From Egaibacter sp046050465 (GTDB lineage Bacteria > Pseudomonadota > Gammaproteobacteria > Burkholderiales > Burkholderiaceae_C): a DNA stretch of 64,000 nucleotides. A program made the position numbers and the translations under genes. Shown in pieces: positions 33,781 to 43,045 of this stretch. The stretch spans positions 1 to 64,000 of the forward strand of contig JBJOPS010000061.1 in the NCBI GenBank assembly GCA_046050465.1, in the 5' to 3' direction. Under the pieces are notes generated by a model. The model was given only the letters and a program-made list of their open reading frames with translations, was not told the origin of the DNA and searched no databases. How positions within the stretch are numbered: the first letter of the stretch is position 1; every line of letters starts with the position of its first letter.

Positions 33781-35640
33781 ATGGTTCTCTCATTCATGAA
33801 ATTTCTTGTTTCCGGTGCGCACCTGGCTGCACTGCCTGTGGCGCTGGCCGCTGCATTTCCTTCTTTTGCCCAGACACAACTCAAGGACGTTGTTGTAACT
33901 GCCAACCGTTCCGAGCAACTGCTGACGGAGGCCATTCCTCACACCACGGTGATTGGCCGCGACGTCATTGAGCGTTCCCAGGCCGTCGATCTCCCGTCGC
34001 TTCTATCGAGTGAGGCGGGCTTTCAGTTCACACAGAACGGTGGAAGAGGCACGTCTGCCAACCTGTTTTTGCGCGGTAGTGCCTCGATACAGGTGCTGGT
34101 GCTCATCGACGGTGTACCACTGACCCGACAGGACACCACCGGCACGGTAGCACTGGAGCACATGATGCTCGACCAGGTCGAGCGTGTGGAGATCGTTCGC
34201 GGCAATGTATCGGCTATTTACGGGAGCGGCGCCATTGGCGGTGTGATTCAGGTGTTTACACGCCAGGGTCAAGGCGCGCCAAGAGGATTCGGCCAGCTCG
34301 AAGCAGGTTCGTATGGCAACGCCAGGGCGTCAGCCGGACTCAGTGGGCAAGTCGGCGACACCCGGTTCTCTCTGGGCGTTGGGAGGCACAAGACGGACGG
34401 CTTCTCGGCGATGGATGGCATGCAATACCCTGCCGAGAACCCCGATGCCGATGGCTACCGCAATACCAATTACAACTTCGCCATGTCGCATGAATTGGTG
34501 AAGGGGAACACGCTGGGTCTGCGGGCTCAGGGGAGCGATGGGAAGTTTGAGTTTGACGGTGGCGGTTTTGGTACGGCGACCGATGTCTACACCGGCCGCA
34601 ACAAACAGGATACCTGGTCGATCTTCAGTCACAACCAGATCACGCGCGACTGGCGCAGTGAGTTGACTTTCAGCCACGGCCGCGAGCGTTCCATCTACAA
34701 CGCTACCCTCACCGCCTCTCCGTATGACAGTGAGGCGGTGACGCGCAGCCGCACAGCGAACTGGACGAATAACCTGGTTTTTGGCTCGTGGCTGGTGACA
34801 GCTGGCGCGGAGCACCAGCGCCAGGTGATCGATGCGACAGACAGTTTCGCGACCCAGCTTAACCGCGAGCGTGGCGTGCGGGCATTGTTCGCTGGTCTGT
34901 CCGGTTCGATGGGCGCGCACGCTGTACAGCTCAACGTGCGTCGTGATGCTGCCGAGGGCCTGGCTGCAAAGACGACCGGCTATGCGGGCTATGGCTTTCA
35001 GCTCACCCCGGACTGGAAATTGATTGGCAGCGCATCGTCTGCCTTCAACCTGCCACCTCTGGGCTATCTGTACGACCTGTACTCCGGCAACCCGGCACTG
35101 CAGCATGAAACCGCCCGCTCGGCCGAAGTGGGCGCGCAGTGGGCGCAAGGCGCACAGGTGGTGCGCGCCACGGTGTTCAGGACCCATATTTCAAATCTGC
35201 TGCAATACGACTTCTCGACCTTCACGTTCAACAACGTCACGAATGCTTCCAACAAGGGACTGGAGGTGAGTTACAGCGCAAAAGTGGCTGGGGCCGACGT
35301 GCGCAGCAGCCTGACGCTGCAGGACCCGGTTGACGAAGGTACTGGCCAGCGGCTGATCCGCCGGGCGCGCACCATGGCATCGCTGGGCGTATCCCTGCCG
35401 CTCGGACAGTGGATTCTGGGTGGTGATCTGAGGTACACCGGAGCCCGCCCGGACACACCGGCCCATCCAGCGCTGTCTGCCTACACGCTGGCTAACCTGA
35501 CAGCGCGCTACACGCTGACGCCCGAGATCGTGTTGACCGCGCGCGTGGAAAACCTGTTCGACCGTCACTACCAAACCGCTTACGGATACAACCAGGCCGG
35601 CCGTTCGGCCTATGTGGGCATCGTCTGGAATCAAAAATAG
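33781..35640 (+). CDS. btuB: TonB-dependent vitamin B12 receptor
   Basis: 619 residues from the ATG at 33781, 10 bases after GAGGG; ATG 33796 would also give a signal peptide, ending near PSFAQ. The mature N-terminus has a TonB box-like DVVVTA, then a plug domain with RGSASIQVLVLIDGVPL and VERVEIVRGNVSAIYGSGAI. The 22-strand barrel ends with the YVGIVWNQK strand. Outer-membrane cobalamin uptake is assigned from the riboswitch and the following B12 genes; it is in the BtuB size class. Confidence 0.94.
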   Translation: MVLSFMKFLVSGAHLAALPVALAAAFPSFAQTQLKDVVVTANRSEQLLTEAIPHTTVIGRDVIERSQAVDLPSLLSSEAGFQFTQNGGRGTSANLFLRGSASIQVLVLIDGVPLTRQDTTGTVALEHMMLDQVERVEIVRGNVSAIYGSGAIGGVIQVFTRQGQGAPRGFGQLEAGSYGNARASAGLSGQVGDTRFSLGVGRHKTDGFSAMDGMQYPAENPDADGYRNTNYNFAMSHELVKGNTLGLRAQGSDGKFEFDGGGFGTATDVYTGRNKQDTWSIFSHNQITRDWRSELTFSHGRERSIYNATLTASPYDSEAVTRSRTANWTNNLVFGSWLVTAGAEHQRQVIDATDSFATQLNRERGVRALFAGLSGSMGAHAVQLNVRRDAAEGLAAKTTGYAGYGFQLTPDWKLIGSASSAFNLPPLGYLYDLYSGNPALQHETARSAEVGAQWAQGAQVVRATVFRTHISNLLQYDFSTFTFNNVTNASNKGLEVSYSAKVAGADVRSSLTLQDPVDEGTGQRLIRRARTMASLGVSLPLGQWILGGDLRYTGARPDTPAHPALSAYTLANLTARYTLTPEIVLTARVENLFDRHYQTAYGYNQAGRSAYVGIVWNQK

Positions 35641-35651
35641 GTTGATGCGAC

Positions 35652-36506
35652 ATGACGATGCGTTCCGTGGTCCTGCCTGAAGCCGGTACCCCCATGGGCC
35701 CGGTGGTTTCCTGGGGGCCTCAGCGCATCGTCTGCCTGACAGAGGAGACGACTGAGTGGCTCTACCTGCTGGGCGAGGAGCGCCGCATCGTCGGCATTTC
35801 AGGCTACACCGTGCGGCCACGCCGGGCGCGGGACGAGAAGCCACGGGTGAGTGCTTTTACCAGCGCCAAAATTGACAAAATTCTGGCACTGCAACCTGAT
35901 TGCGTATTCGGCTTTTCTGATATGCAGGCAGACATCGCTGCCGGGCTGATTCGTCAGGGTGTGCAAGTCACCGTTTTCAACCAGCGCAGCGTGGCAGAAA
36001 TTTTCTCCATGATGTACCAGGTAGCCGCCATGGTCGGGCATGGGCATAAAGGCCTGGTCCTGATTGAAGGCATGCAGCGGCAACTGGCGGTCATTGAGTC
36101 TGCCGCAGCATCCCTGACGCGACGCCCCAAAATCTTCTTTGAAGAATGGGACGAGCCGCACATCAGCGCCATCCGCTGGGTGTCCGAGTTGATGGGCATT
36201 GCGGGTGGAGATGATTGTTTCCCCGAACTGGCGGTGCAGTCGCTGGGCAAAAATCGCATCGTTGCGGACGGGGCCGAGATCGTGCGGCGCAACCCGGACA
36301 TCATCATCGGCTCATGGTGCGGCAAGAAATTCCGGCCAGAGAAAGTGGCGGCGCGTGCGGAGTGGCAGAACGTCAACGCGGTCAAACACCGGCAACTGTT
36401 CGAGATCAAGTCGGCTGACATCCTGCAGCCCGGGCCGGCGGCGCTGACGGACGGGGTGGCGCAACTCCATCGCATCGTGACGCAGTGGAGTCGCATGCAT
36501 GGATAA
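35652..36506 (+). CDS. Cobalamin-binding protein of the BtuF type without signal peptide
   Basis: 284 residues. A type III periplasmic-binding fold: PQRIVCLTEETTEWLYLLGE at the start, ILALQPDCVFGFSD in the first lobe, EEWDEPHISAIRWVSELMGI bridging, and RRNPDIIIGSWCGKKF in the second lobe. No hydrophobic export signal is visible at any in-frame start, unlike the true BtuF later in the operon, so it may be cytosolic. It overlaps cobU by 8 bases. An intracellular cobamide-handling role is inferred. Confidence 0.8.
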   Translation: MTMRSVVLPEAGTPMGPVVSWGPQRIVCLTEETTEWLYLLGEERRIVGISGYTVRPRRARDEKPRVSAFTSAKIDKILALQPDCVFGFSDMQADIAAGLIRQGVQVTVFNQRSVAEIFSMMYQVAAMVGHGHKGLVLIEGMQRQLAVIESAAASLTRRPKIFFEEWDEPHISAIRWVSELMGIAGGDDCFPELAVQSLGKNRIVADGAEIVRRNPDIIIGSWCGKKFRPEKVAARAEWQNVNAVKHRQLFEIKSADILQPGPAALTDGVAQLHRIVTQWSRMHG

Positions 36507-37119
36507 AACCTTGAATGTTGTCCGCAGCGAGCTGATCCTGGGCGGTCAGCGCAGCGGCAAGTCGCGCCGGGCGGAGTTGCTGGCGCGTGAGTGGCTGGCC
36601 GCGTCGCCTGTGCACCATGCCGTGCTGATTGCCACGGGGCAGCCACGGGACGACGAGATGCGTGCACGCATCACCCGCCACCGGATTGATCGCGCCCAGC
36701 GGGTGCCTGGCATGCGCACGGTGGAAGAACCCCTGAAGCTCGCCGGGCTGATCCAGCAACACAGCGGTGCTGATACCCTGGTGGTGGTGGATTGCCTCAC
36801 GATGTGGCTCACCAACTGGTTGATGCCCGCAGGGGCTGAAACCAGGAGAGTTGTGGAGCCAAATCAGCCTCCAGCCCGCACCATCATTGCACAGACAGCT
36901 ATGCTTTTAGAAGCAATTGCCAGTGCATACGGTCCGGTTGTGATGGTGAGCAATGAGATCGGCCTGGGCGTGATTCCCATGGGTGCGCAGGTGCGGGATT
37001 TTGTTGATGCGCTGGGGCGACTCAACCAGGGGGTGGCGCAGGTGTGCCAGCGCGTGACGCTGATGGCCGCTGGCTTGCCGCTGACGCTGAAAACCCTTGC
37101 AGGACAGGACGGCGCATGA
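36499..37119 (+). CDS. cobU: Adenosylcobinamide kinase / adenosylcobinamide-phosphate guanylyltransferase
   Basis: 206 residues. It phosphorylates adenosylcobinamide and then forms adenosyl-GDP-cobinamide. P-loop GGQRSGKS at 15-22, with RRAELLAREW after it; the VVVDCLTMWLTNWL Walker-B-like strand and SNEIGLGVIPMG with the conserved glutamate follow. Between residues about 112 and 137 lies a variable segment coded by a dispersed repeat copy. Its stop overlaps the btuF start (ATGA). Confidence 0.93.
   Translation: MDKTLNVVRSELILGGQRSGKSRRAELLAREWLAASPVHHAVLIATGQPRDDEMRARITRHRIDRAQRVPGMRTVEEPLKLAGLIQQHSGADTLVVVDCLTMWLTNWLMPAGAETRRVVEPNQPPARTIIAQTAMLLEAIASAYGPVVMVSNEIGLGVIPMGAQVRDFVDALGRLNQGVAQVCQRVTLMAAGLPLTLKTLAGQDGA
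36857..36922 (-). repeat. Dispersed palindromic repeat, copy R8 (in CDS)
   Basis: Minus-strand reading: TGCTT-CTAAAAGC-ATAGCTG, then TCTGTGCAATGATG and GCGGGCTGGAGGCTGATTT. In frame inside cobU, in a loop region between the kinase strands. Confidence 0.75.
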
Positions 37120-37988
37120 CCCGGATGCCACAAATCTTCACGCGGTTGGCAGGTCTGCTCCCGCTCCTGGTCGCGACGGCTGCTCACGCCCTGCAGGTGA
37201 CGGATGACCGGGGCATTGTGGTAGCTTTCGCCCGATCCCCGCAGCGTATCGTCAGTGTTTTGCCGTCCCTCACCGAGACGGTGTGCGAGTTGGGTCAATG
37301 TCCAAGACTGGTGGGGACCGACCGGTACTCCAATTACCCTGATCGCGTGCGCACATTGCCCAAGGTTGGCGGTGGACTGGACCCCAATATCGAGGCGATC
37401 ATTGCTCTCAGGCCGGATGTCGTCTTGCTGGCTACGTCGTCACCCGCCTCGGCTCGTCTGGAGTCGCTGGGCATCAAGGTGGTGGCGCTTGAACCCAAGA
37501 GCTATGCCGATGCCCGCCGTGTGCTGGAGATCGTCGGCAAACTGCTGGATGTCACGGAGGCGCAGCGCGTGTGGCGCGTCATGGATGCTGGCGTGTCAGC
37601 GGCGGCGCAATCCATTCCTGAACGAGCCCGCAACGCCCGTGTTTACTTCGAGGTCAACAGCGCACCGTATGCGGCAGGTGAATCCTCTTTCATTGGCGAA
37701 ATGCTCACGCGACTGGGTGCACGCAACATCGTGCCGGCGGCTTTGGGGCCCTTCCCCAAAATCAGCCCCGAGTTTGTGGTGCGCGCCAATCCTGACGTGA
37801 TCATGGTGGGTGACGCCACCTTCGCCGGCATGGCGCAACGCCCTGGCTGGGCTGGCATGCCGGCCATCAAGGCCAAGCGAATATGCGTCTTCACGCCTGA
37901 ACAGTCGGACATCATGGTGCGTCCCGGCCCGCGCATGGCTGAAGCCGCTCGCCTCATGGCCGCATGTCTGAAGGACAAGGTGCCATGA
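37116..37988 (+). CDS. btuF: Vitamin B12 ABC transporter, periplasmic binding protein
   Basis: 290 residues. The N-terminus MTRMPQIFTRLAGLLPLLVA with LHALQ-like cleavage after about residue 24 is a Sec signal peptide. Fold: RIVSVLPSLTETVCELG, then DRYSNYP and VGGGLDPNIEAIIALRPDVV in lobe 1, and FEVNSAPYAAGESSFIGEML with NPDVIMVGDATF in lobe 2, all typical of BtuF. The start at 37116 overlaps the cobU stop; its own stop overlaps btuC. Confidence 0.93.
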   Translation: MTRMPQIFTRLAGLLPLLVATAAHALQVTDDRGIVVAFARSPQRIVSVLPSLTETVCELGQCPRLVGTDRYSNYPDRVRTLPKVGGGLDPNIEAIIALRPDVVLLATSSPASARLESLGIKVVALEPKSYADARRVLEIVGKLLDVTEAQRVWRVMDAGVSAAAQSIPERARNARVYFEVNSAPYAAGESSFIGEMLTRLGARNIVPAALGPFPKISPEFVVRANPDVIMVGDATFAGMAQRPGWAGMPAIKAKRICVFTPEQSDIMVRPGPRMAEAARLMAACLKDKVP

Positions 37989-38986
37989 CCGCGCACAAGA
38001 TCAACACGGTTGGCATCGTCCTGTTACTGGTTTCAATCGTGCTGTTGTTCATTGGGATAGGCGTGGGCAGCACCGGGCTGGAAAGTGTTTTCCATCTGCG
38101 TCAGGACCCGGTTGCCCTGCAGATTGTCATGGACATCCGGGCGCCACGTGCCGGCGGGGCGTGGCTGGCGGGCGCCTTGCTTGGGCTGGCCGGAGCGGTG
38201 GCCCAGGGTTTGTTTCGCAATCCACTGGCAGATCCTTACCTGTTGGGGAGCGCATCCGGGGCTTCGCTGGGTGTGGCGGCAGCGCTGGCATTGCTTGGCA
38301 CCACACCCTTTGCGACCGGGTGGTTCATCCGTCTGGGCCTGACCAGCGCGGCATTCGTTGGTGCAGTGGGAGCTGTGCTGCTGACACTGCTGCTGGCGCG
38401 TGGCGTGGGGCACACGCTGCGCCTGTTACTGGCGGGTGTGGTGGTGGGCGTCGTACTGGGCGCGATGGGCCAGCTCATCATGATGATGCAGCCCGAGGTC
38501 ATGCTGTCCATGCAGGCGTTCGTTTTGGGCAGCACCAGTTTTGTGGGCTGGACCGCCTGTGCGTTGATGGGCGGCGCCTGGCTGGTTTGCTCTGTGGTGG
38601 CCTGGGCCTTGAGCCCGGTGCTCGATGGCCTCTCGCTCGGTGAGGCCACTGCCGCAAGCCTGGGCCTGCCGTTGCCGGGGTTACGCGCCGCTTTGATTGC
38701 GGTGCTGGCGCTGGCGACGGGTACGGCGGTAGCCCAAACCGGACTGATCGCCTTTGTCGGTCTGGCGGCGCCCCATCTGGTGCGTTCCGTGGTCAAGACC
38801 CCTCACCGTCATTTCATCCTTCTGTCCAGTTTGATGGGTGGCATTTTGTTGCTGGCGGCGGACACGCTGGCCCGCTGGCTGATTGCGCCACAGGAATTGC
38901 CGGTGGGCGTGCTGACGGCTGTGCTGGGCGGCGGCTACCTGCTATGGCTGATGCACCGGCGCACCGGCCCGGGAGGTGTGCTGTGA
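37985..38986 (+). CDS. btuC: Vitamin B12 ABC transporter permease
   Basis: 333 residues, FecCD family, about ten membrane segments. The signatures MDIRAPRAGGAWLAGALLGL (first core helix), FRNPLADPYLLGSASGASLG and the ATPase-contact loop GLAAPHLVRSVVKTPHR are clear. Starts at ATG 37985 overlapping the btuF stop and ends overlapping the btuD GTG, so three transporter genes are translationally coupled. Confidence 0.94.
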   Translation: MTAHKINTVGIVLLLVSIVLLFIGIGVGSTGLESVFHLRQDPVALQIVMDIRAPRAGGAWLAGALLGLAGAVAQGLFRNPLADPYLLGSASGASLGVAAALALLGTTPFATGWFIRLGLTSAAFVGAVGAVLLTLLLARGVGHTLRLLLAGVVVGVVLGAMGQLIMMMQPEVMLSMQAFVLGSTSFVGWTACALMGGAWLVCSVVAWALSPVLDGLSLGEATAASLGLPLPGLRAALIAVLALATGTAVAQTGLIAFVGLAAPHLVRSVVKTPHRHFILLSSLMGGILLLAADTLARWLIAPQELPVGVLTAVLGGGYLLWLMHRRTGPGGVL

Positions 38987-39774
38987 AGCTGCACGCATCT
39001 GCTATCAAATCAATAGCTGTTGGCGCACAATCCATAAGGGCCAGTCTCGGAAATATTGAGGTTTTGCACGGTATTGACCTGGATTTCCCCGCTGGCCACT
39101 GGACCAGCATTGTCGGCCCCAACGGCGCGGGCAAGTCGACGCTGCTCAAGGTGCTGGCACATTTGCTTGCACATGAGGGCAAGGTGACCCTGCTGGGCCA
39201 GCCCATTGCGGACATGCCGGGCCGCATCCGTGCGCAGCAACTGGCCTGGCTGGGGCAGAACGAATCTACCGGGGATGATCTGACGGTGCTGGACGTGGTC
39301 ATGCTGGGGCGTTTGCCGCACCAGTCCTGGCTGGCTGCACCCAATGCGTCAGACCATGCGGCCGTGGAGAAGGCCTTGCGCGCCACGCAGGCCTGGGAGT
39401 GGCGTAACCGGGCTTTGGGCCAGCTTTCGGGTGGCGAGCGCCAGCGCGTGTTGCTTGCCCGGGCGCTGGCCGTGGAGGCGCAGGTCATGTTGATGGACGA
39501 ACCCCTGGCCAATCTGGACCCGCCGCATCAAGCCGACTGGTTGCGGCTCGTATGCGACCTGGTGGCCGACGGAAAAACAGTGATCAGCGTCCTGCACGAA
39601 ATATCCATGGCCTTGCATGCCGACGACATGGTCATCATGACCGGGGGCTGCGTTACCCACCAGGGTGCCTGCAGCGATCCGGCTACCCACCGCGCCCTGG
39701 TCGAGGTGTTTGACCGGCGCATTGCCATTCACCCACTGGGCAATCAGTGGGTGGCCCTTCCAGCACAGCGATGA
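38983..39774 (+). CDS. btuD: Vitamin B12 ABC transporter ATPase
   Basis: 263 residues from GTG 38983 (GGGAGG upstream), overlapping the btuC stop. Walker A GPNGAGKST at 45-53, Q-loop LAWLGQNE, signature LSGGERQRV, Walker B VMLMDEPLANLD and an H-loop in VLHEIS. The first 25 residues, before the first beta strand region ends, are largely encoded by a dispersed repeat copy, replacing the usual N-terminal strand sequence. Energises BtuC. Confidence 0.92.
   Translation: MKLHASAIKSIAVGAQSIRASLGNIEVLHGIDLDFPAGHWTSIVGPNGAGKSTLLKVLAHLLAHEGKVTLLGQPIADMPGRIRAQQLAWLGQNESTGDDLTVLDVVMLGRLPHQSWLAAPNASDHAAVEKALRATQAWEWRNRALGQLSGGERQRVLLARALAVEAQVMLMDEPLANLDPPHQADWLRLVCDLVADGKTVISVLHEISMALHADDMVIMTGGCVTHQGACSDPATHRALVEVFDRRIAIHPLGNQWVALPAQR
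38999..39056 (+). repeat. Dispersed palindromic repeat, copy R9 (in CDS)
   Basis: CTGCTATCAAATCAATAGCT, then GTTGGCGCACAATC, then ATAAGGGCCAGT and CTCGGAAATATTG. In frame at the N-terminus of btuD. Confidence 0.85.
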
Positions 39775-39832
39775 CGACTACATCACACAGCATTTCGGGT
39801 CCGGTGTTTTACCTACCTCCATTGAGAATGTT

Positions 39833-40942
39833 ATGAACGCACTCTTTCCTCTTCTCGCAGATATCTGTACGCCGGCATTTACCCGGGCGTTGCAGCACAA
39901 ACTGGACAACAAGACAAAACCGCTTGGCTCATTGGGTCGAATTGAGTCGCTGGCCCTGCAGCTTGGTCAGATTCTGGGTACCGAATCACCGGCACTGACG
40001 GACCCGCAGATGGTTGTATTTGCTGGTGACCATGGGTTAACCGTACGGGGGATTTCAGCTTTTCCTGGTGACGTGAGCTGGCAGATGGTGGAAAATTTTC
40101 TGGCAGGCGGCGCCGCAGTCAGCGTGCTGGCGCGTCAAAACGGCATTAACCTGACCGTGGTGGATTGCGGTGTGAACCATGATTTTCTGGCAGGCTTGCC
40201 GGTAGATACACAGCGCCCGAACCTGCTGGTGCGCAAGGTGGCTGGTGGTGAGCAAGGCACAGCAGATTCATCTGTACAAGCCGCCATGACTACCGCTCAG
40301 TGTCGGCAGGCACTCAAAAACGGTCAGGAAATTGTGAAAGAATTGCCAGGCAATGCCTTGCTGCTTGGTGAAATGGGTATTGGCAATACCTCGGCTGCGT
40401 CGCTGCTTCTGGCCCGTCTGGCCGGGCTCGATATTGAAGTCTGCACTGGCGCGGGAACCGGCCTGGACGCACTCGCTGTGCAACGTAAAACGGCTGTGCT
40501 GCGCGAGGTTCTGGCCCGTCATCCGGATGCCAAAACGCCTCTGGATGCGCTGGCTGCGTTCGGTGGTTTCGAGATCGCCACTATGGTGGGCGCAGTGTTG
40601 CAAGCTGCACTCGAGCGGCGTGTTGTCGTGGTGGATGGTTTCATTGCCACCTCTGCCGTGCTGGTGGCGTACGCATTGCAGCCGCTGGTGCTGCAACGCT
40701 GTGTATTCGCGCATCGCTCGGGCGAGCGTGGCCACGAGTTCATGTTGCAGTACTTGGGTGTGCAGGCGTTGCTCGATTTAGGCATGCGCCTGGGGGAAGG
40801 TTCTGGTGGAGCGCTGGTCTGGCCGTTGCTGATGTCAGCCTGTGCCATTCTGCGTGAAATGGCCAGTTTTGAATCGGCCGGTGTCTCTGCAAAGTCGGGG
40901 AGTGAGATTACTTCTGAGGCTAACAGGCATCACTTGACTTGA
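39833..40942 (+). CDS. cobT: Nicotinate-nucleotide:dimethylbenzimidazole phosphoribosyltransferase
   Basis: 369 residues from ATG 39833. It activates the lower ligand (DMB to alpha-ribazole phosphate) for nucleotide-loop assembly. Markers: LDNKTKPLGSLGRIE near residue 24, VVFAGDHGLT, LLGEMGIGNTSAA, and the catalytic glutamate E322 in GEGSGGAL. With cobU it permits cobinamide salvage, but cobS and cobC are not in the window. The tail after about 345 is Ser/Glu-rich, and the end overlaps convergent nth by 23 bases. Confidence 0.94.
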   Translation: MNALFPLLADICTPAFTRALQHKLDNKTKPLGSLGRIESLALQLGQILGTESPALTDPQMVVFAGDHGLTVRGISAFPGDVSWQMVENFLAGGAAVSVLARQNGINLTVVDCGVNHDFLAGLPVDTQRPNLLVRKVAGGEQGTADSSVQAAMTTAQCRQALKNGQEIVKELPGNALLLGEMGIGNTSAASLLLARLAGLDIEVCTGAGTGLDALAVQRKTAVLREVLARHPDAKTPLDALAAFGGFEIATMVGAVLQAALERRVVVVDGFIATSAVLVAYALQPLVLQRCVFAHRSGERGHEFMLQYLGVQALLDLGMRLGEGSGGALVWPLLMSACAILREMASFESAGVSAKSGSEITSEANRHHLT

Positions 40943-41567
40943 ATTGAGCGTAAAAATCACAATAGGCGCTAACGCCGCACCGTACACACTTCGGCTGGCG
41001 TGCCTGGCAAATGTAGCGACCGTGCAATATCAGCCAGTGGTGGGCATTCACCAGATATTCTGGTGGTATGCGCTGGAGCAGTTTCAACTCCACTTCCAGA
41101 GGTGTGTTGCCACAAGCCAGTCCGGTTCGATTGCTCAAGCGAAAGATGTGTGTGTCTACGGCCATGACAGCTTCACCAAAAGCTGAATTCAGTACCACGT
41201 TGGCTGTCTTGCGCCCGACACCTGGTAACGCCTGCAGAGATTCCCGGGTGCGGGGCACCACGCTGCCATGTTGCTCTGCCAGTATCTGGCAGGTTTGCAT
41301 TAGATGTCTGGCTTTGCTGCGGTACAAGCCAATGGTTTTGATGTGGTGTACCAGTCCTTCCTGACCCAGGGCCAGAATTTTTTTTGGCGTGTTTGCCACC
41401 GGAAACAGTTTGCGTGTGGCCTTGTTCACGCTCACATCCGTGGCCTGGGCTGACAGTAATACCGCCGTCAGCAGTTCGAACACCGTGGTGTACTCCAGCT
41501 CGGTAACAGGCTGGGGCGTGGTTGCTTGCAAGATGGCAAAAAACGGTGCGATGTCGGAGGCTCTCAC
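40920..41567 (-). CDS. nth: Endonuclease III
   Basis: 215 residues from a GTG at 41567 (VRASDIAPFF, matching relatives' MKAADI-type start); the frame extends to 41732 but that part is not family-like. DNA glycosylase/AP lyase for oxidised pyrimidines. The helix-hairpin-helix LPGVGRKTANVVL with catalytic Asp in AVDTHIFRLSNR, and Lys in the HhH segment, are present. The C-terminal 4Fe-4S cluster is C-x6-C-x2-C-x5-C (CQARQPKCVRCGVSAYC). Convergent with cobT. Confidence 0.94.
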   Translation of the reverse strand: MRASDIAPFFAILQATTPQPVTELEYTTVFELLTAVLLSAQATDVSVNKATRKLFPVANTPKKILALGQEGLVHHIKTIGLYRSKARHLMQTCQILAEQHGSVVPRTRESLQALPGVGRKTANVVLNSAFGEAVMAVDTHIFRLSNRTGLACGNTPLEVELKLLQRIPPEYLVNAHHWLILHGRYICQARQPKCVRCGVSAYCDFYAQFKSSDAC

Positions 41568-41745
41568 ATAAATATTACGCAGTGAATGTGTCCAAAATAT
41601 ATCAGGAGACGCAAAGCACATGGTATCCATGCCTGCCCCCACTTTGAGTTGCGGTCGGCCTACGTCAACGGGGCCGGTTTCTCCAGTGTTTCCCCGGCCT
41701 TGCGTCACAATGGTTAACTTGCTTGTTGTCAACTAATTTCAAACC

Positions 41746-42966
41746 ATGACCCTGTCTTTTGCCATGCGCAATTCTGTCGAGTTCGCCTCACGGCTCAGAA
41801 ACGTCGAAACCTCCGCCATTCGCGAACTCTTCAAACTGCTGGGCAAGCCCGGCATCATCAGCTTTGCGGGCGGCTTTCCGGACCCCGCGCTGTTTGATGT
41901 GAAAGGCATCCGCCTGGCGACCGATCAGGTCTTGAGCAACAACCCCGGCCCGGTGCTGCAATACGGTGCCACCGAAGGCTGGAACCCGCTGCGCGAAGCC
42001 CTGAGCGGCCACATGGCCAAAAAAGGCATCACCGCCAAACCCGAAGAAATCATCACGACCACCGGCAGCCAGCAGGCGCTGGACCTGATTGGCAAAACCA
42101 TGATCGACCCCGGCGACAAGGTCATCGTGGAAGGCCCCACCTTTTTGGCCACCATCCAGTGCTTTCGCCTGTATGGCGCCCACGTGATCGGCGCGCCGAT
42201 TGACGCCGACGGCGTGAAGGTGGACGAGCTGGAAAAGCTCATCGTGGAGCACAAACCCAAGCTCGTCTACCTGGTGCCCACCTTCGGCAACCCCAGCGGC
42301 GCCATGCTCAGCTTGGCGCGCCGCAAGCGCGTGCTCGAATTGGCCGCGCAATACAAAGTGCTGGTGGTGGAAGACGACCCCTATGGCGAGCTGTATTTTG
42401 GCCATAGCGTGGAGGACAGACCGCCACCGAGCATGCTGGCCATGAGCAGCGAGGTGCCTGGCTCACGCGAATGGATTGCCTACTGCGGCTCATTCAGCAA
42501 AGTGCTGAGCCCCGGCCTGCGCGTGGGCTGGATGATTGCGCAGCCGCAACTGCTGGCCAACGCCGTGATGTGCAAACAGTTCAGCGACGCCCACACCAGC
42601 AACCTGACCCAGGCCATCGCCGCGCAATACCTCGGCTTGAACCGCATGGACACCGCGCTGGCCGCCGTGCGCAAAACCTACGCAGAGCGCGCCCAAACCA
42701 TGGCCGATTGCCTGAAAAAAGACCTGGGCGACGCCATCAGCTTCAGCCAGCCACAAGGTGGCATGTTCTTCTGGACCCGGTTGACCGCGCCCGGCGCCGA
42801 CGCGGCCGAGTTTGCCAAGCGCGCGATTGAGAAGCTGGTGGCCTTTGTGCCCGGTGCGCCGTTTTATGCGACTGATGTGGACCGCGCCACGCTGCGGCTG
42901 AGTTTTGCGACGGCGGATGTGGGGAAGATTGTGGAGGGGGTGGGGCGGCTGGAGCAGGCTCTTTAG
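41746..42966 (+). CDS. PLP-dependent aminotransferase, class I/II (2-aminoadipate/LysN-like)
   Basis: 406 residues. Markers are PGIISFAGGFPDPALFD near the start, LQYGATEGWNPLREAL, TTGSQQALDLIGK, VVEDDPYGELYF, and the PLP lysine in GSFSKVLSPGLRVGW. This subfamily resembles the catalytic half of MocR regulators and LysN-type 2-aminoadipate transaminases, without a DNA-binding domain. Substrate unknown. Codon choice is markedly GC-rich compared with nth upstream. Confidence 0.88.
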   Translation: MTLSFAMRNSVEFASRLRNVETSAIRELFKLLGKPGIISFAGGFPDPALFDVKGIRLATDQVLSNNPGPVLQYGATEGWNPLREALSGHMAKKGITAKPEEIITTTGSQQALDLIGKTMIDPGDKVIVEGPTFLATIQCFRLYGAHVIGAPIDADGVKVDELEKLIVEHKPKLVYLVPTFGNPSGAMLSLARRKRVLELAAQYKVLVVEDDPYGELYFGHSVEDRPPPSMLAMSSEVPGSREWIAYCGSFSKVLSPGLRVGWMIAQPQLLANAVMCKQFSDAHTSNLTQAIAAQYLGLNRMDTALAAVRKTYAERAQTMADCLKKDLGDAISFSQPQGGMFFWTRLTAPGADAAEFAKRAIEKLVAFVPGAPFYATDVDRATLRLSFATADVGKIVEGVGRLEQAL

Positions 42967-43045
42967 AGAGATCCTGTCCTTGGTATTTTTCTTCCGCTTC
43001 AAGTTTTCGACGAATGTGTGCCGCGCAGGGTTGTTGGAATGAATT

